The position numbers and the translations under genes are program-made. Shown here piece after piece: positions 1 to 8,166 of a stretch of DNA of 64,000 nt. Within the stretch, counting starts at the first letter, position 1. The number at the start of each line of letters is the position of its first letter. The stretch comes from Shimia sp. CNT1-13L.2 (GTDB lineage Bacteria > Pseudomonadota > Alphaproteobacteria > Rhodobacterales > Rhodobacteraceae). The notes under the pieces were generated by a model, which worked only from the letters and a program-made list of their open reading frames with translations, was not told the DNA's origin and made no database searches. The stretch covers positions 558,001 through 622,000 of the forward strand of contig NZ_JANDJO010000002.1 in NCBI RefSeq assembly GCF_024331145.1, in the 5' to 3' direction.

Positions 1-758
1 GTTTCGCCGTTGACAAGGTGGCGCGCCCGGACGAGCAGTTCCGGGCGGCCTGCGCCGATGTGGTCATGGCGCTGATAGATGAAAAGACGGTGGTCGGGGC
101 TGACCATCAGGTCGCCGGCATTGTTGAGGGTGCCTGCTGAAATCAGGATCGGCGCGAACTCACCAAGCGCACGCATGGTGTGGGTGCCAACCCAGCGTAC
201 CTCTTGCGGGCCGTCGTCGCGGGTGAGGACCTTGTCGCCGGGGCGGATGTCTTCGATCGGTTTCTGTTCGCCGGTGGCCATGGTGATGCGGGTGCCGCGG
301 GTAAAGCTGACGCAGGCCATCTGGGCCATACGCTGGCGCGCGCCGGTGCGGTCGATGCCGACAAGGGAATACGGGGTCTTTGGCGACAGCGGGGCGAGAG
401 GGGCCGCGTGGATCTGGGCCACGTTGCCGTCTTCGTCCACTTCGACCATGACGATGATCTCGATCGTCGCCCCGGTAGGAGGCATAACGGTCAGGACGCA
501 ATCGGCGTGCAGGGTCGCGCCGGGCGTGCCACAGCTGCTTTCGCTGGCGATCTGGAAGCTGTTATCGTCGGTCACGACAAAGGACAGGCTGCGCACGGGG
601 GCGCCGGGGGTCAACTCGTAAATGTCGTCGGGCACCAGTTCATCGGCAAAAGACAGCGCGTCGCCAAGGTTTGCCCCATTCGTGACGCAGAGGTCTTCTG
701 CATCATGGACGGGCATTCTCTGGGCGGGCATGGCCGAGGTTTCACTGGGGCGAGACAT
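1..758 (-). CDS. Hint-domain (Hedgehog/intein-like) protein, partial at left edge
   Basis: The reading frame is open from an ATG at 756-758 to the left edge, giving 252 residues with no stop. Residues 1-148 form a poorly conserved N-terminal part. The Hint domain starts at Cys149 (CVSFTRGTRI), followed by IEDIRPGDKVLTRDDG near 168-183 and the block motif VSPDHRLFIY near 219-228. This is the usual architecture of the Hint_2 proteins that are abundant in Rhodobacterales. Hint domains self-process at the N-terminal Cys; the role of these bacterial versions is mostly unknown. The gene is divergent from the SDR gene at 906. The C-terminus lies outside the window. The frame and family are clear; function is not assigned. 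Confidence 0.82.
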   Translation of the reverse strand, partial: MSRPSETSAMPAQRMPVHDAEDLCVTNGANLGDALSFADELVPDDIYELTPGAPVRSLSFVVTDDNSFQIASESSCGTPGATLHADCVLTVMPPTGATIEIIVMVEVDEDGNVAQIHAAPLAPLSPKTPYSLVGIDRTGARQRMAQMACVSFTRGTRITMATGEQKPIEDIRPGDKVLTRDDGPQEVRWVGTHTMRALGEFAPILISAGTLNNAGDLMVSPDHRLFIYQRHDHIGAGRPELLVRARHLVNGE

Positions 759-905
759 TTGATTGTTTTCTCTTTTTGCTGCGCGACGTGCAAGTCATCG
801 CGCAGAATTGTGGCGCTTTCGGGGATCAGGATCGGCAATTTGCTGGCGTCTTTTTGAAATTGCGGGTTACTTGGTGGGCAACAATGAGTTTGGGGAGAAG
901 AATTC

Positions 906-1685
906 ATGGATCTTGGAATCAGGGGAAAACGGGCGTTGGTCTGTGCATCGTCCAAGGGTCTTGGGCGCGGGTGTGCCGAGGCGCTGGCCGAAGCAGGCGT
1001 GGATCTGGTGATGAACGCGCGGGGGGCTGAGGCACTTGAGGCGACGGCCGCGGAGATTCGCGAGAAATACGGCGTGAATGTCGTGACCGTAGCCGCGGAC
1101 GTGACCTCGGCGGAAGGACAGGCGGCGGTTCTGGAAGCGGCGCAGGGCGTGGACATCCTTGTCAACAACGCCGGTGGCCCGCCGCCGGGCATGTGGACCG
1201 ATTGGGAGCGCGAAGATTTCCTATCGGCGCTGGATGCCAACATGCTGACGCCGATTGCCTTTATGAAGGCGCTGGTGCCGGGCATGATCGAAAAGGGTTG
1301 GGGCCGCGTGGTGAACATCACTTCGCAGTCGGTCAAGGCCCCGATTGCCGTGCTTGGCCTCTCGAATTCGGCGCGTGCGGGACTCACGGGTTATGTCGCG
1401 GGGACGTCGCGGCAGGTGGCGCAATACGGTGTGAACATCAACAACCTGCTGCCGGGCAGCCATGACACCGACCGGATTGCGGCGCTTGATGCGGGGGCTG
1501 CCAAGAACGCGGGTGTTTCCGTGGAAGAGGCGCGGGCGACCCGACAGTCGACCATCCCCGCCGGTCGGGATGGCACCATCAGTGAATTCGGGGCCACTTG
1601 TGCCTTCATGTGCTCGCAGCATGCGGGCTTCATGGTGGGCCAGAACATCCTGTTGGATGGCGGTAACGTGAACGCCACGCTCTGA
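906..1685 (+). CDS. SDR family oxidoreductase, atypical active site
   Basis: A 259-residue classical-length short-chain dehydrogenase with an N-terminal Rossmann fold. The nucleotide loop is CASSKGLGRG (about 13-22) in place of TGxxxGIG, and VNNAGG lies near residue 88. The segment where Tyr-x-x-x-Lys normally sits reads LSNSARAGLTG, so the catalytic Tyr and Lys are both absent, although the upstream Ser region (NITSQS) is kept. The C-terminus ILLDGG is normal for the family. The start is supported by GGGGAGAAG about 6 nt before the ATG. Its TGA overlaps the ATG of the AlkC-like gene by one base, so the two are translationally coupled. Substrate unknown; it may be a FabG-like protein with altered or lost chemistry. 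Confidence 0.85.
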   Translation: MDLGIRGKRALVCASSKGLGRGCAEALAEAGVDLVMNARGAEALEATAAEIREKYGVNVVTVAADVTSAEGQAAVLEAAQGVDILVNNAGGPPPGMWTDWEREDFLSALDANMLTPIAFMKALVPGMIEKGWGRVVNITSQSVKAPIAVLGLSNSARAGLTGYVAGTSRQVAQYGVNINNLLPGSHDTDRIAALDAGAAKNAGVSVEEARATRQSTIPAGRDGTISEFGATCAFMCSQHAGFMVGQNILLDGGNVNATL

Positions 1686-2794
1686 TGGCAGAGGGGTTTT
1701 CTCTCAAGGACGAGTTGTTCAATGCAACGACATTGGGCGATCTGGCGGCAGAGTATTCTGCCGCCTTGTCTTTCTTTGACGGGGAAGCGTTTCACGCCGA
1801 GGTGGTTGCGGGCCTTGAGGGGCGCGAGTTGATGGAGCGGTTGGAGTGGATCGCGGATTGTGTCGAGGCGCGGTTGTCGCCCGCGTTTCCCGAGATGGCG
1901 GATCAGTTGGAGGCCGCGATGCCTGCGCCGCTGGATCCGGGTCTGCGAGACGACGATTTCGGGCGGTTCATTCACGCGGTGCCGGGTATCCTTGCGGTTC
2001 GCCACGGGCTTGAGGCGCACCGCGAGCGGGCGCTTGACCTGCTCTATGCCGCGACCCAGCGGTTTTCGGTGGAGTTTTATATTCGTCCGTTCCTCAACCG
2101 CTGGCCCGAAGAGACCATGGCGCGGCTGGAGGCCTGGGCGGGGGATGCGAATTACCACGTGCGCCGCCTGGTGAGCGAGGGGACACGCCCCAAGCTGCCC
2201 TGGGCGAAGAAGATCGACCTGCAACCGGGAGAGGCGCTGCCGTTGCTGGACCGGCTGCACGGGGATGCGACGCGGTATGTCACGCGGTCGGTGGCGAACC
2301 ACATGAACGACATCGCCAAGGTGGACGCAGAGGCCGTGGTGGCGCGGCTTGAGGCGTGGCGCGAGGCCGGGGTGCAGGACGGCAAGGAGCTTGACTGGAT
2401 GACGCGCCATGCGCTGCGGACGCTGATCAAGGACGGGCATCCGGGGGCGCTGGCGCTGTTGGGGTATCGGCCGGATGCGGCGGTTGAAGTGGAGCTGCGG
2501 CTGGCAGATGGGCCGGTTCGGATTGGCGAGGCGCTTGAGTTCACCTGTACGGTCAATAGTGCAAAGTCCGAGCCCGTTCTGGTGGATTACATCCTGCATT
2601 TTCACAGGCCAAACGGTAAGACGGGGCGCAAGGTGTTCAAGCTCAAGCAAGGCAAGACACCGATGACGGTGACCAAGGCTCACAAGCTGAAGGGCAATGC
2701 CACGACGTTCCAGTTGCATGAAGGGCCGCACCGGATCGAGGTGCAGGTCAACGGGCGGGTTGTGACAGGGGCCGATTTCGACCTGATCTCCTGA
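1685..2794 (+). CDS. AlkC-type DNA alkylation repair glycosylase
   Basis: A 369-residue protein. Residues about 1-265 are helical, HEAT-like repeats with the family signature VRRLVSEGTRPKLPW near 160-174. Residues about 270-369 are beta-rich, matching the Ig-like domain that follows the HEAT-like repeats in AlkC proteins of the Pseudomonas type. AlkC/AlkD enzymes remove positively charged N3-alkylated bases from DNA without base flipping. It is coupled by a one-base overlap to the SDR gene upstream, which is not an obvious functional partner. Family assignment rests on sequence pattern and architecture; lesion specificity is not readable here. Confidence 0.78.
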   Translation: MAEGFSLKDELFNATTLGDLAAEYSAALSFFDGEAFHAEVVAGLEGRELMERLEWIADCVEARLSPAFPEMADQLEAAMPAPLDPGLRDDDFGRFIHAVPGILAVRHGLEAHRERALDLLYAATQRFSVEFYIRPFLNRWPEETMARLEAWAGDANYHVRRLVSEGTRPKLPWAKKIDLQPGEALPLLDRLHGDATRYVTRSVANHMNDIAKVDAEAVVARLEAWREAGVQDGKELDWMTRHALRTLIKDGHPGALALLGYRPDAAVEVELRLADGPVRIGEALEFTCTVNSAKSEPVLVDYILHFHRPNGKTGRKVFKLKQGKTPMTVTKAHKLKGNATTFQLHEGPHRIEVQVNGRVVTGADFDLIS

Positions 2795-2877
2795 CGTTTC
2801 ATCACGTTCGCGTGGGGGGTGGTAGGCGTTTGAATTTCCTGTTGTTAGAGCAGCTTGCAGGACAAAGGAAAACGCAC

Positions 2878-4251
2878 ATGCAAGCCACCGCCATCATCGG
2901 GATATTTCTGTTCATCATCGTTGCCAGCCTTCTTGCGGCACCGCGCCGGGCGTCGGTTGCGGGGTTCTTTGGCGGAATGGGCGCGACGGGCGCGGCGCCG
3001 GGGCTGTGGACACTGGTTCTAAGCCAGGTGACGACGTGGATTTTTGCCCGGTCGCTGATGAATTCGGCGATCCTTGGTTACTACTACGGGATTGCGGGCG
3101 TTCTGGCCTATGCGGCTTACTACGGATCGTTCCTGACCGGCGGCTATATCGTGGGCCGGATGCGCCAGCAGGGCGCGCGGTCGGTGCAGGACTGGCTGGT
3201 TGACCGGTTCGGCACGGTTGGCACCGGCTGCTATAACCTCGTGATCGCGCTGCGCCTGTTGTCCGAGGTCTTTGCCAACCTGATCGTCGTTGGTCTGATC
3301 TTTTCGGCGGCCCTGCCGGAAGTGGCATGGGCCAAGGATGGCGCAATCCTGATCGTGGGCGCGCTGGCGCTGGCCTATTCGGCGTGGGGCGGCTTGAGCG
3401 CGGCGCTGCGTACGGATGTGGTGCAGATGGTTCTGTTTCTCGGCGTCTTCGGTGTTGCTTTCCTTGCGCTGATCCTGAGCCCCGGTTTTGACATTGGTGC
3501 GGTTCTGACTGCCGAGGGGGCTTCGGGGGGGTACAACGGCTGGGTGCTGCTGCTGGTGGCCTTTCTTCAGGTGTTTTCCTATCCGGTGCATGATCCGGTG
3601 ATGATGGACCGCGGGTTCCTTGCGGATGAGAAGACAACGAAAAAGAGCTTTCTGCACGCCTTCTGGATTTCGGCGCTATGCATCATCGGGTTCGGGTTTT
3701 TCGGCATTCAGGCGGCGCTGGACGGTGCGGCCTATGAGGGACAGTTGATCGGGACATGGGGGGCGACACTGCCGGCGTGGGTCTTCGTGGCGCTGCTGGT
3801 GTCCCTTTTGGTGTCGGCCCTGTCGACGCTGGATTCGGCGCTGTCCTCTGCGGCACGGCTGGTGGTGGAAGAGTTGCGCCTTGCGCCGCGCAGCCTGAAT
3901 GGCGGGCGGCTGGCGATGCTGGTCTTTGCGCTGGCGGGCGGTGCGCTGACGCTTTGGGGCAACCAGACCCTGTTTGACGCGGTGGCCGTCAGCGGCACGG
4001 CGTCGATGTTCCTGACACCGGTTCTGGTGGCCGGGCTGATCGGCGCGCGCCATGTGGCGGTTTGGGCCTATGTGGTCAGCTTCGTTGCGGCGATGGCGGG
4101 CGCGGCGGCCTATTTCTTCCGTGGCACCGAGGCCATGGCGGCGATCCTGTATGACGGCCACAAGTACGAACAGCTTTTGCAGATCTGTATCGTGGTGCTT
4201 GCCGTGGGCTTTGCGGCGGTGCTGGCGGGGTCGCGTAGGGTTGCGAGCTAG
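2878..4251 (+). CDS. Sodium:solute symporter family (SSS) permease
   Basis: A 457-residue integral membrane protein with about 12-13 hydrophobic segments spread along the whole length, typical of the SSS (SLC5-like) family. These carriers couple solute uptake to Na+ entry at the inner membrane. The frame is open from a GTG at 2812, but the ATG at 2878 is preceded by AGGACAAAGGA and begins directly with the first membrane segment (ATAIIGIFLFIIVAS), so 2878 is preferred. The segment LVSALSTLDSALSSAARLVVEEL (about 315-337) matches the conserved SSS helix containing the Ser/Thr sodium-site residues. The substrate is unknown. An ABC ATPase follows 65 nt downstream on the same strand. Confidence 0.85.
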   Translation: MQATAIIGIFLFIIVASLLAAPRRASVAGFFGGMGATGAAPGLWTLVLSQVTTWIFARSLMNSAILGYYYGIAGVLAYAAYYGSFLTGGYIVGRMRQQGARSVQDWLVDRFGTVGTGCYNLVIALRLLSEVFANLIVVGLIFSAALPEVAWAKDGAILIVGALALAYSAWGGLSAALRTDVVQMVLFLGVFGVAFLALILSPGFDIGAVLTAEGASGGYNGWVLLLVAFLQVFSYPVHDPVMMDRGFLADEKTTKKSFLHAFWISALCIIGFGFFGIQAALDGAAYEGQLIGTWGATLPAWVFVALLVSLLVSALSTLDSALSSAARLVVEELRLAPRSLNGGRLAMLVFALAGGALTLWGNQTLFDAVAVSGTASMFLTPVLVAGLIGARHVAVWAYVVSFVAAMAGAAAYFFRGTEAMAAILYDGHKYEQLLQICIVVLAVGFAAVLAGSRRVAS

Positions 4252-4279
4252 GCGGGGGGCTGCTAAGGGTCAGAAAATT

Positions 4280-4296
4280 CCGATGGTTTTCATCGG
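4280..4296 (+). other. Small hairpin between symporter and ABC gene
   Basis: A perfect 6-bp inverted repeat CCGATG/CATCGG with a five-base GTTTT loop in the 65-nt gap. No T-tract follows it. It may be a weak attenuator or mRNA-processing structure, or may mean nothing. Confidence 0.35.
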
Positions 4297-4316
4297 GCAT
4301 TGACCAAGAGGCAGAC

Positions 4317-5408
4317 GTGACCGACCCGATCCAGAGCCCGCATCCCCGTCTGGAAATCCGCAACCTGAAGCGCCGGTTCGGTGACCGGCAGGTGGTGGAT
4401 GGCGTGTCGCTGACCATTCAGCCGGGGCATGTGACCTGTCTTCTGGGGCCTTCGGGCTGTGGCAAGTCGACGACGCTTCGGATGATTGCCGGCGTCGACA
4501 TGCAGGATTCCGGTGAGATCTATGTGGATGGTGAGCTGATCTGCGACACGGTTTTCCGGATTCCGCCGGAACGCCGCAAGATCGGGCTGATGTTCCAGGA
4601 TTTCGCGCTTTTCCCGCACCTGAGCGTGGCGGACAACGTTGCTTTTGGTCTGAAGGGGCCGAAAGAGGAAAAGCGGGCGCGGGTTGAAGAGCTGCTGGCC
4701 AAGGTGAACCTTGGCTGGACCATCGACAAGTTTCCCCATGTGTTGTCTGGCGGCGAACAGCAGCGGATCGCGCTGGCGCGTGCCCTTGCGCCGCGTCCGC
4801 GTATCATGCTGATGGACGAGCCGTTTTCCGGGCTGGACAACCGTCTGCGTGATGGCATCCGCGACGAGACGCTGGCGGTTCTCAAGGAAGAGGATACCGC
4901 GGTTCTTCTGGTGACGCACGAGCCGGAAGAGGCGATGCGGATGGCGGACGAGATCGCGCTGATGCGGGATGGCAAGATCGTTCAGCAGGGTGCCCCCTAT
5001 AACATCTACAATGCGCCCGTGGACAAAGCGGCGGTCGCATTCTTCAGCGATGTCAACGTGATCCGTGGCGTGAGCAACGGTGCTCTGACCGAAACCCCCT
5101 TTGGCCAGTTCCTGACACCGGGTCTGGAAGATGGGGCGGCGGTCGAGATCGTGATCCGTCCGCAGCATCTCAAGCTGGATTTCGACCGTCATGGCAAGGG
5201 GCCGATGCCCACCGCCACGGATGGGGTTGCGGCGCGGGGCGTGGTCAAGCGCGCGCGTTTCATGGGCAACGAGAGCCTTGTGGAATTCGTGATGGACCAC
5301 GACGGATCGGAGTTGAAGGTGACGGTTCCGAACGTCTTCATGCCCAAGGCGGGCACGCCGCTGTGGCTGACCATTCGCCGTGACCGGTGTTTCGTCTTCC
5401 CGGCCTAG
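4317..5408 (+). CDS. ABC transporter ATP-binding protein (Fe3+/spermidine-like importer class)
   Basis: A 363-residue ATPase. Walker A GPSGCGKST is near 45-53, the Q-loop is in LMFQDFALFPHLSV, the signature LSGGEQQRIALARAL is near 143-157, Walker B IMLMDEPFSGLD near 163-174 and the switch His in LLVTHEPEEA. After about 240 there is a TOBE-like C-terminal region (IVIRPQHLKL). This architecture is that of FbpC/PotA-type importers. No permease or binding protein is adjacent; the neighbour is a sodium symporter, so the partner permease must be encoded elsewhere. The start is GTG with AGAGGCAG upstream. The stop TAG shares CTAG with the stop of the convergent WYL gene. Confidence 0.83.
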   Translation: MTDPIQSPHPRLEIRNLKRRFGDRQVVDGVSLTIQPGHVTCLLGPSGCGKSTTLRMIAGVDMQDSGEIYVDGELICDTVFRIPPERRKIGLMFQDFALFPHLSVADNVAFGLKGPKEEKRARVEELLAKVNLGWTIDKFPHVLSGGEQQRIALARALAPRPRIMLMDEPFSGLDNRLRDGIRDETLAVLKEEDTAVLLVTHEPEEAMRMADEIALMRDGKIVQQGAPYNIYNAPVDKAAVAFFSDVNVIRGVSNGALTETPFGQFLTPGLEDGAAVEIVIRPQHLKLDFDRHGKGPMPTATDGVAARGVVKRARFMGNESLVEFVMDHDGSELKVTVPNVFMPKAGTPLWLTIRRDRCFVFPA

Positions 5409-6088
5409 GCCGAGTAATCTTCCAGCCGTTTTCCCGGTTCGTCCACGAACAGGCCGGGCAGGACCGTGACCTGTTCGATCTGATCAGCCCGGAGCGTGGC
5501 AAAGCCATCGGTGGTGTCGCACCAGACAAGGCAGGTCCAGACTCGTCCCCAATAGTCGAGTTTCAGGGGGCGCACGTCGCGCAGGCTCTGGTCCTGCATG
5601 GTGAGGCGCAGTTTCTGGCGGTTTCGAATGGCGCTGCGCAGGGTGGTGAGGTGGCGGAAGCCATAGGCCGCGTCGGCGAAGGGATAGACGGCAAAGCCGA
5701 AGGACGCCGGCGCGCCGTGGCGATCTTCGGGCAGCACGGCGTCAATCTTGGCCGAGAGGGTCTTGGCGGCCTCCTGCAGCTCACCATCAACCCCGTTGCC
5801 GACGGCGGCCAGACCAAGGTGCAGGGCCTCAAGCTCGGTCTCGGTGAGGTTTAGCGGGGGCAGGGTGATGGCGGCGCGGGCGGAATAGCCGATGCCGCGT
5901 TCGCCTTCGACCGGAACACCCGATGCGGCCAGCGTGTCCATGTCGCGGTAGATGGTGCGGATCGACACTCCGAGATCGCGTGCCATGTCTTCGGCGCGGT
6001 GCAGTTTTCCGTCTTTCAGGATTTCGATCAGCGAATAGAGGCGGTCGGAGCGTTTCAAAGGAGTGATTCTCTGTCGGTTTTTTCCCAT
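5405..6088 (-). CDS. WYL-domain transcriptional regulator (YafY/DeoR-like)
   Basis: A 227-residue protein. An N-terminal winged HTH (about 9-60: RSDRLYSLIEIL, then DLGVSIRTIYRDMDTLAASG) is followed by a ligand-sensing WYL region in which the expected tract reads LKLDYWGRVWTCLVWC near 185-200. WYL regulators typically bind nucleic-acid or nucleotide ligands, or regulate single neighbouring genes. The frame is open to a TTG at 6115, but the ATG at 6086-6088 (MGKNRQRITPLKR) is the sensible start. Four TGACA repeats lie immediately upstream and are a likely operator. It is convergent with the ABC gene, with overlapping stops, and divergent from tatA. Confidence 0.85.
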   Translation of the reverse strand: MGKNRQRITPLKRSDRLYSLIEILKDGKLHRAEDMARDLGVSIRTIYRDMDTLAASGVPVEGERGIGYSARAAITLPPLNLTETELEALHLGLAAVGNGVDGELQEAAKTLSAKIDAVLPEDRHGAPASFGFAVYPFADAAYGFRHLTTLRSAIRNRQKLRLTMQDQSLRDVRPLKLDYWGRVWTCLVWCDTTDGFATLRADQIEQVTVLPGLFVDEPGKRLEDYSA

Positions 6089-6091
6089 TAC

Positions 6092-6126
6092 TGACAAAAA
6101 TCTGACAACTGACAAGCTGTTGACAA
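6092..6126 (-). promoter_or_regulatory. Candidate WYL operator: TGACAA direct repeats
   Basis: The pentamer TGACA occurs at 6092, 6103, 6110 and 6121 on the plus strand. The spacing is 11-7-11, so two pairs each 11 bp apart repeat with an 18-bp period. The array lies 4-38 bp upstream of the WYL regulator ATG and about 135 bp upstream of tatA. Position and helical spacing suggest autoregulation by the WYL protein; binding is inferred. Confidence 0.5.
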
Positions 6127-6261
6127 AACTCGTGCCAGAATCCGCTCAAAAAGGGGGGATACGGGCGGATTTGGCGCTTTCCGTTCCCTTGGCGAAGTTT
6201 TATTTAGGGCAGGTAATTCCCGAGGCGGCGCGGGTCCGCCCCGATGTATAGGAGACATACC

Positions 6262-6480
6262 ATGGGTATCGGAAATATCGGCCTTCCCGGCCTTCTTTTG
6301 ATCGCAGTTGTCGTGCTGGTGCTTTTCGGGCGCGGCAAGATCTCGGGCCTGATGGGCGAAGTGGGCAAGGGTATCACCTCGTTCAAGAAGGGCATCAAGG
6401 AAGGTGAAGACCAGCTGGAGCAGGAAGCTGCTGATGCAGCCAAGGACGTGACCCCCGAAGAAGACAAAGACAAAGTCTGA
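6262..6480 (+). CDS. tatA: Sec-independent protein translocase TatA
   Basis: A 72-residue protein. One N-terminal membrane helix (residues about 4-21, LPGLLLIAVVVLVLFG) ends in the conserved Phe-Gly, followed by an amphipathic helix (LMGEVGKGITSFKKGIKE) and a short acidic tail. TatA oligomers form the protein-conducting element of the twin-arginine pathway at the inner membrane. The start at 6262 is chosen over an upstream in-frame ATG because TAGGAGA sits 7 nt before it and MGIGNIGLPG is the family N-terminus. First gene of tatABC; tatB begins 18 nt downstream. Confidence 0.96.
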   Translation: MGIGNIGLPGLLLIAVVVLVLFGRGKISGLMGEVGKGITSFKKGIKEGEDQLEQEAADAAKDVTPEEDKDKV

Positions 6481-6498
6481 TAGGGGGGCTGAAGCGCC

Positions 6499-6984
6499 AT
6501 GTTTGATCTCGGTATGGCCGAGCTCCTGGTGATCGGCGTGGTTGCGCTGATTGTTGTGGGGCCAAAGGATTTGCCGATCCTGTTCCGTCGTGTGGGCCAG
6601 TTTGTCGGCAAGGCCAAGGGCATGGCGCGCGAGTTTTCCAGCGCCATGAACCAGGCGGCTGACCAGGCGGGCGTGAAGGATGTGACTGACACGCTCAAGG
6701 GCGCGACGCAGGGCATGAACAAGATCGCCAACCCGCTGCAGACGGCGGCGGATGCGGTCAAGGACACGGCCAAGTCGGCGGTCGACATCAATCCTGACAG
6801 CGAGACCGGAAAGCTTGCGGCCAAGCGGGCGGAAGACAACCGCAAGGTCAAGGAAGCGATGGAGAAGAAGGCGCAGGAGCGTCTTGAGACCGAGGCCAGG
6901 GAAGCCGAAGAGGCGGCCGCCAAGGCACGCGCCCGCGCCGAGGCCGCGCGCAAGAGCAGCGAAGCAACAGAGGATGAGGCATGA
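6499..6984 (+). CDS. tatB: Sec-independent protein translocase TatB
   Basis: A 161-residue protein with the TatB N-terminus MFDLGMAELLVIGVVALIVV and the conserved GP turn (VGPKDLP), then an amphipathic helix (RRVGQFVGKAKGMAREF). The C-terminal half (about 90-161) is a highly charged, Ala/Glu/Arg-rich helix, predicted coiled coil. With TatC it forms the receptor for twin-arginine signal peptides. Its stop overlaps the tatC start by 4 nt. The Liv-type binding protein at 54450-55787 carries a twin-arginine signal and is a probable client. Confidence 0.95.
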   Translation: MFDLGMAELLVIGVVALIVVGPKDLPILFRRVGQFVGKAKGMAREFSSAMNQAADQAGVKDVTDTLKGATQGMNKIANPLQTAADAVKDTAKSAVDINPDSETGKLAAKRAEDNRKVKEAMEKKAQERLETEAREAEEAAAKARARAEAARKSSEATEDEA

Positions 6985-7931
6985 GTAGCCAAGACGACAT
7001 CGACGATACGTCCGCGCCGCTCATCGAGCACCTTGCGGAACTGCGTACGCGCCTGATCCGGTCGGTTCTGGCCCTGCTGGTCGGTGTCAGCATCTGCTTT
7101 ATCCCGATCGGTGGCGATTTTATCGCCGTGCATATCCTGAACTTCCTGCTGGCCCCGATCGAGGCCTCGTTGCGGGCGCTGGGGGATCCTTCGCCGACGC
7201 TGCAATATACCTCGCCGCAGGAGTACCTGTTCACCCTGTTTCGCATTTCGCTTGTCTTTGGCTTTGCCATGGCCTTTCCGGTCATTGCCTTCCAGATGTG
7301 GCGGTTCGTGGCACCGGGGCTTTATCGCAATGAGCGGGGGGCGTTCCTGCCCTTCATGATTGCCTCGCCTTTCATGTTCCTGCTGGGCGCGACCTTTGCG
7401 CATTTTGTCGTGACACCGCTGGCGATGGCCTTTTTCCTTGGCTTTGCCGATGTGAGTTCGATCTTTGCCAACCTGATGTCGGGGGCAACGCCGGAAGTGC
7501 CGGGCGAAGTGGTTGCCGTGCCTGAAACGCAGGAAGGTATCCGCGTGACCTTCTTTGGTAAGGTCAATGAAAGCCTTGATATCACGTTGAAATTCATCCT
7601 GGCCTTTGGCCTGTGTTTCCAGCTTCCGGTGCTTTTGACCCTGATGGGCAAGGCCGGCCTGGTGAGTGCGGATGGCCTCGGCAGCGTGCGGAAATACGCG
7701 ATGGTTGGCATCCTGGTGCTGGCCGCGCTGGTGACGCCGCCGGATGTGGTGACCCAGCTGATCCTGTTCACCGTGGTCTATGGTCTTTACGAGGTGTCGA
7801 TCTTCCTCGTGCGTCGGGTCGAGAAGACCCGCAAGGCCAAGCTTCAGGCCGAGGGTGTGTGGTTCGAGGATGAGGAAGAAGAGTTCGACGATCCGCTGAT
7901 GAAGGAATTCGACGAGGACGACAAGAAATAG
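6981..7931 (+). CDS. tatC: Sec-independent protein translocase TatC
   Basis: A 316-residue polytopic protein with the family N-terminus (PLIEHLAELRTRLIRS) and about six membrane helices. The conserved first periplasmic loop contains SPQEYLFTLFRISL, and FGLCFQLPVLLTLMGKAGLVS lies near 205-225. It recognises the twin-arginine motif and scaffolds the Tat complex. It is longer than E. coli TatC (258) because of a loop around residues 160-190 (VPGEVVAVPETQEGIRVTFF) and a charged, very acidic C-terminal tail. Last gene of tatABC, followed by a rho-independent terminator. Confidence 0.95.
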   Translation: MSSQDDIDDTSAPLIEHLAELRTRLIRSVLALLVGVSICFIPIGGDFIAVHILNFLLAPIEASLRALGDPSPTLQYTSPQEYLFTLFRISLVFGFAMAFPVIAFQMWRFVAPGLYRNERGAFLPFMIASPFMFLLGATFAHFVVTPLAMAFFLGFADVSSIFANLMSGATPEVPGEVVAVPETQEGIRVTFFGKVNESLDITLKFILAFGLCFQLPVLLTLMGKAGLVSADGLGSVRKYAMVGILVLAALVTPPDVVTQLILFTVVYGLYEVSIFLVRRVEKTRKAKLQAEGVWFEDEEEEFDDPLMKEFDEDDKK

Positions 7932-7955
7932 GCCCTGTTGAGATGAGATGGAAAG

Positions 7956-7981
7956 ACGCGCCGGAGACGGCGCGTTTTTTT
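7956..7981 (+). terminator. Rho-independent terminator of tatABC
   Basis: Perfect 7-bp stem ACGCGCC/GGCGCGT with a six-base loop, followed by a run of seven T. It sits 25 nt after the tatC stop in the right orientation. Confidence 0.88.
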
Positions 7982-8040
7982 ATGTGTGGAAGCGTGGGGG
8001 CACGAGCCTGGATGCTGCGTTCGGGGGAGGGGGCAGGTGC

Positions 8041-8074
8041 CTCCGGCGGGAGTATTTGGCGTGCATTGAAGCGA
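8041..8074 (+). repeat. 33-nt intergenic element, copy 1
   Basis: Starts CTCCGGCGGGAGTATTT and continues after a short variable stretch with GTGCATTGAAGC. It matches copies at 12741 and 19853 with only 2-4 differences and no gaps. The 5' part can form a CTCC/GGAG mini-hairpin followed by a T-rich stretch. This copy lies between the tatABC terminator and the DUF815 gene. Confidence 0.75.
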
Positions 8075-8166
8075 GGGGGCTTCGAGTGCGGAAGGGTGCG
8101 TCTCTGGCTTGCCGAGGCTGTCGGAACGTGGTTTGACAAGCGTCAGAGAATGATGGAGGCCAGAAC

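Noticed and set aside
6089-6115. Extended N-terminus for the WYL regulator
   Set aside because: It would begin at TTG and run through the TGACA repeat array; the ATG at 6088 starts the HTH region directly.
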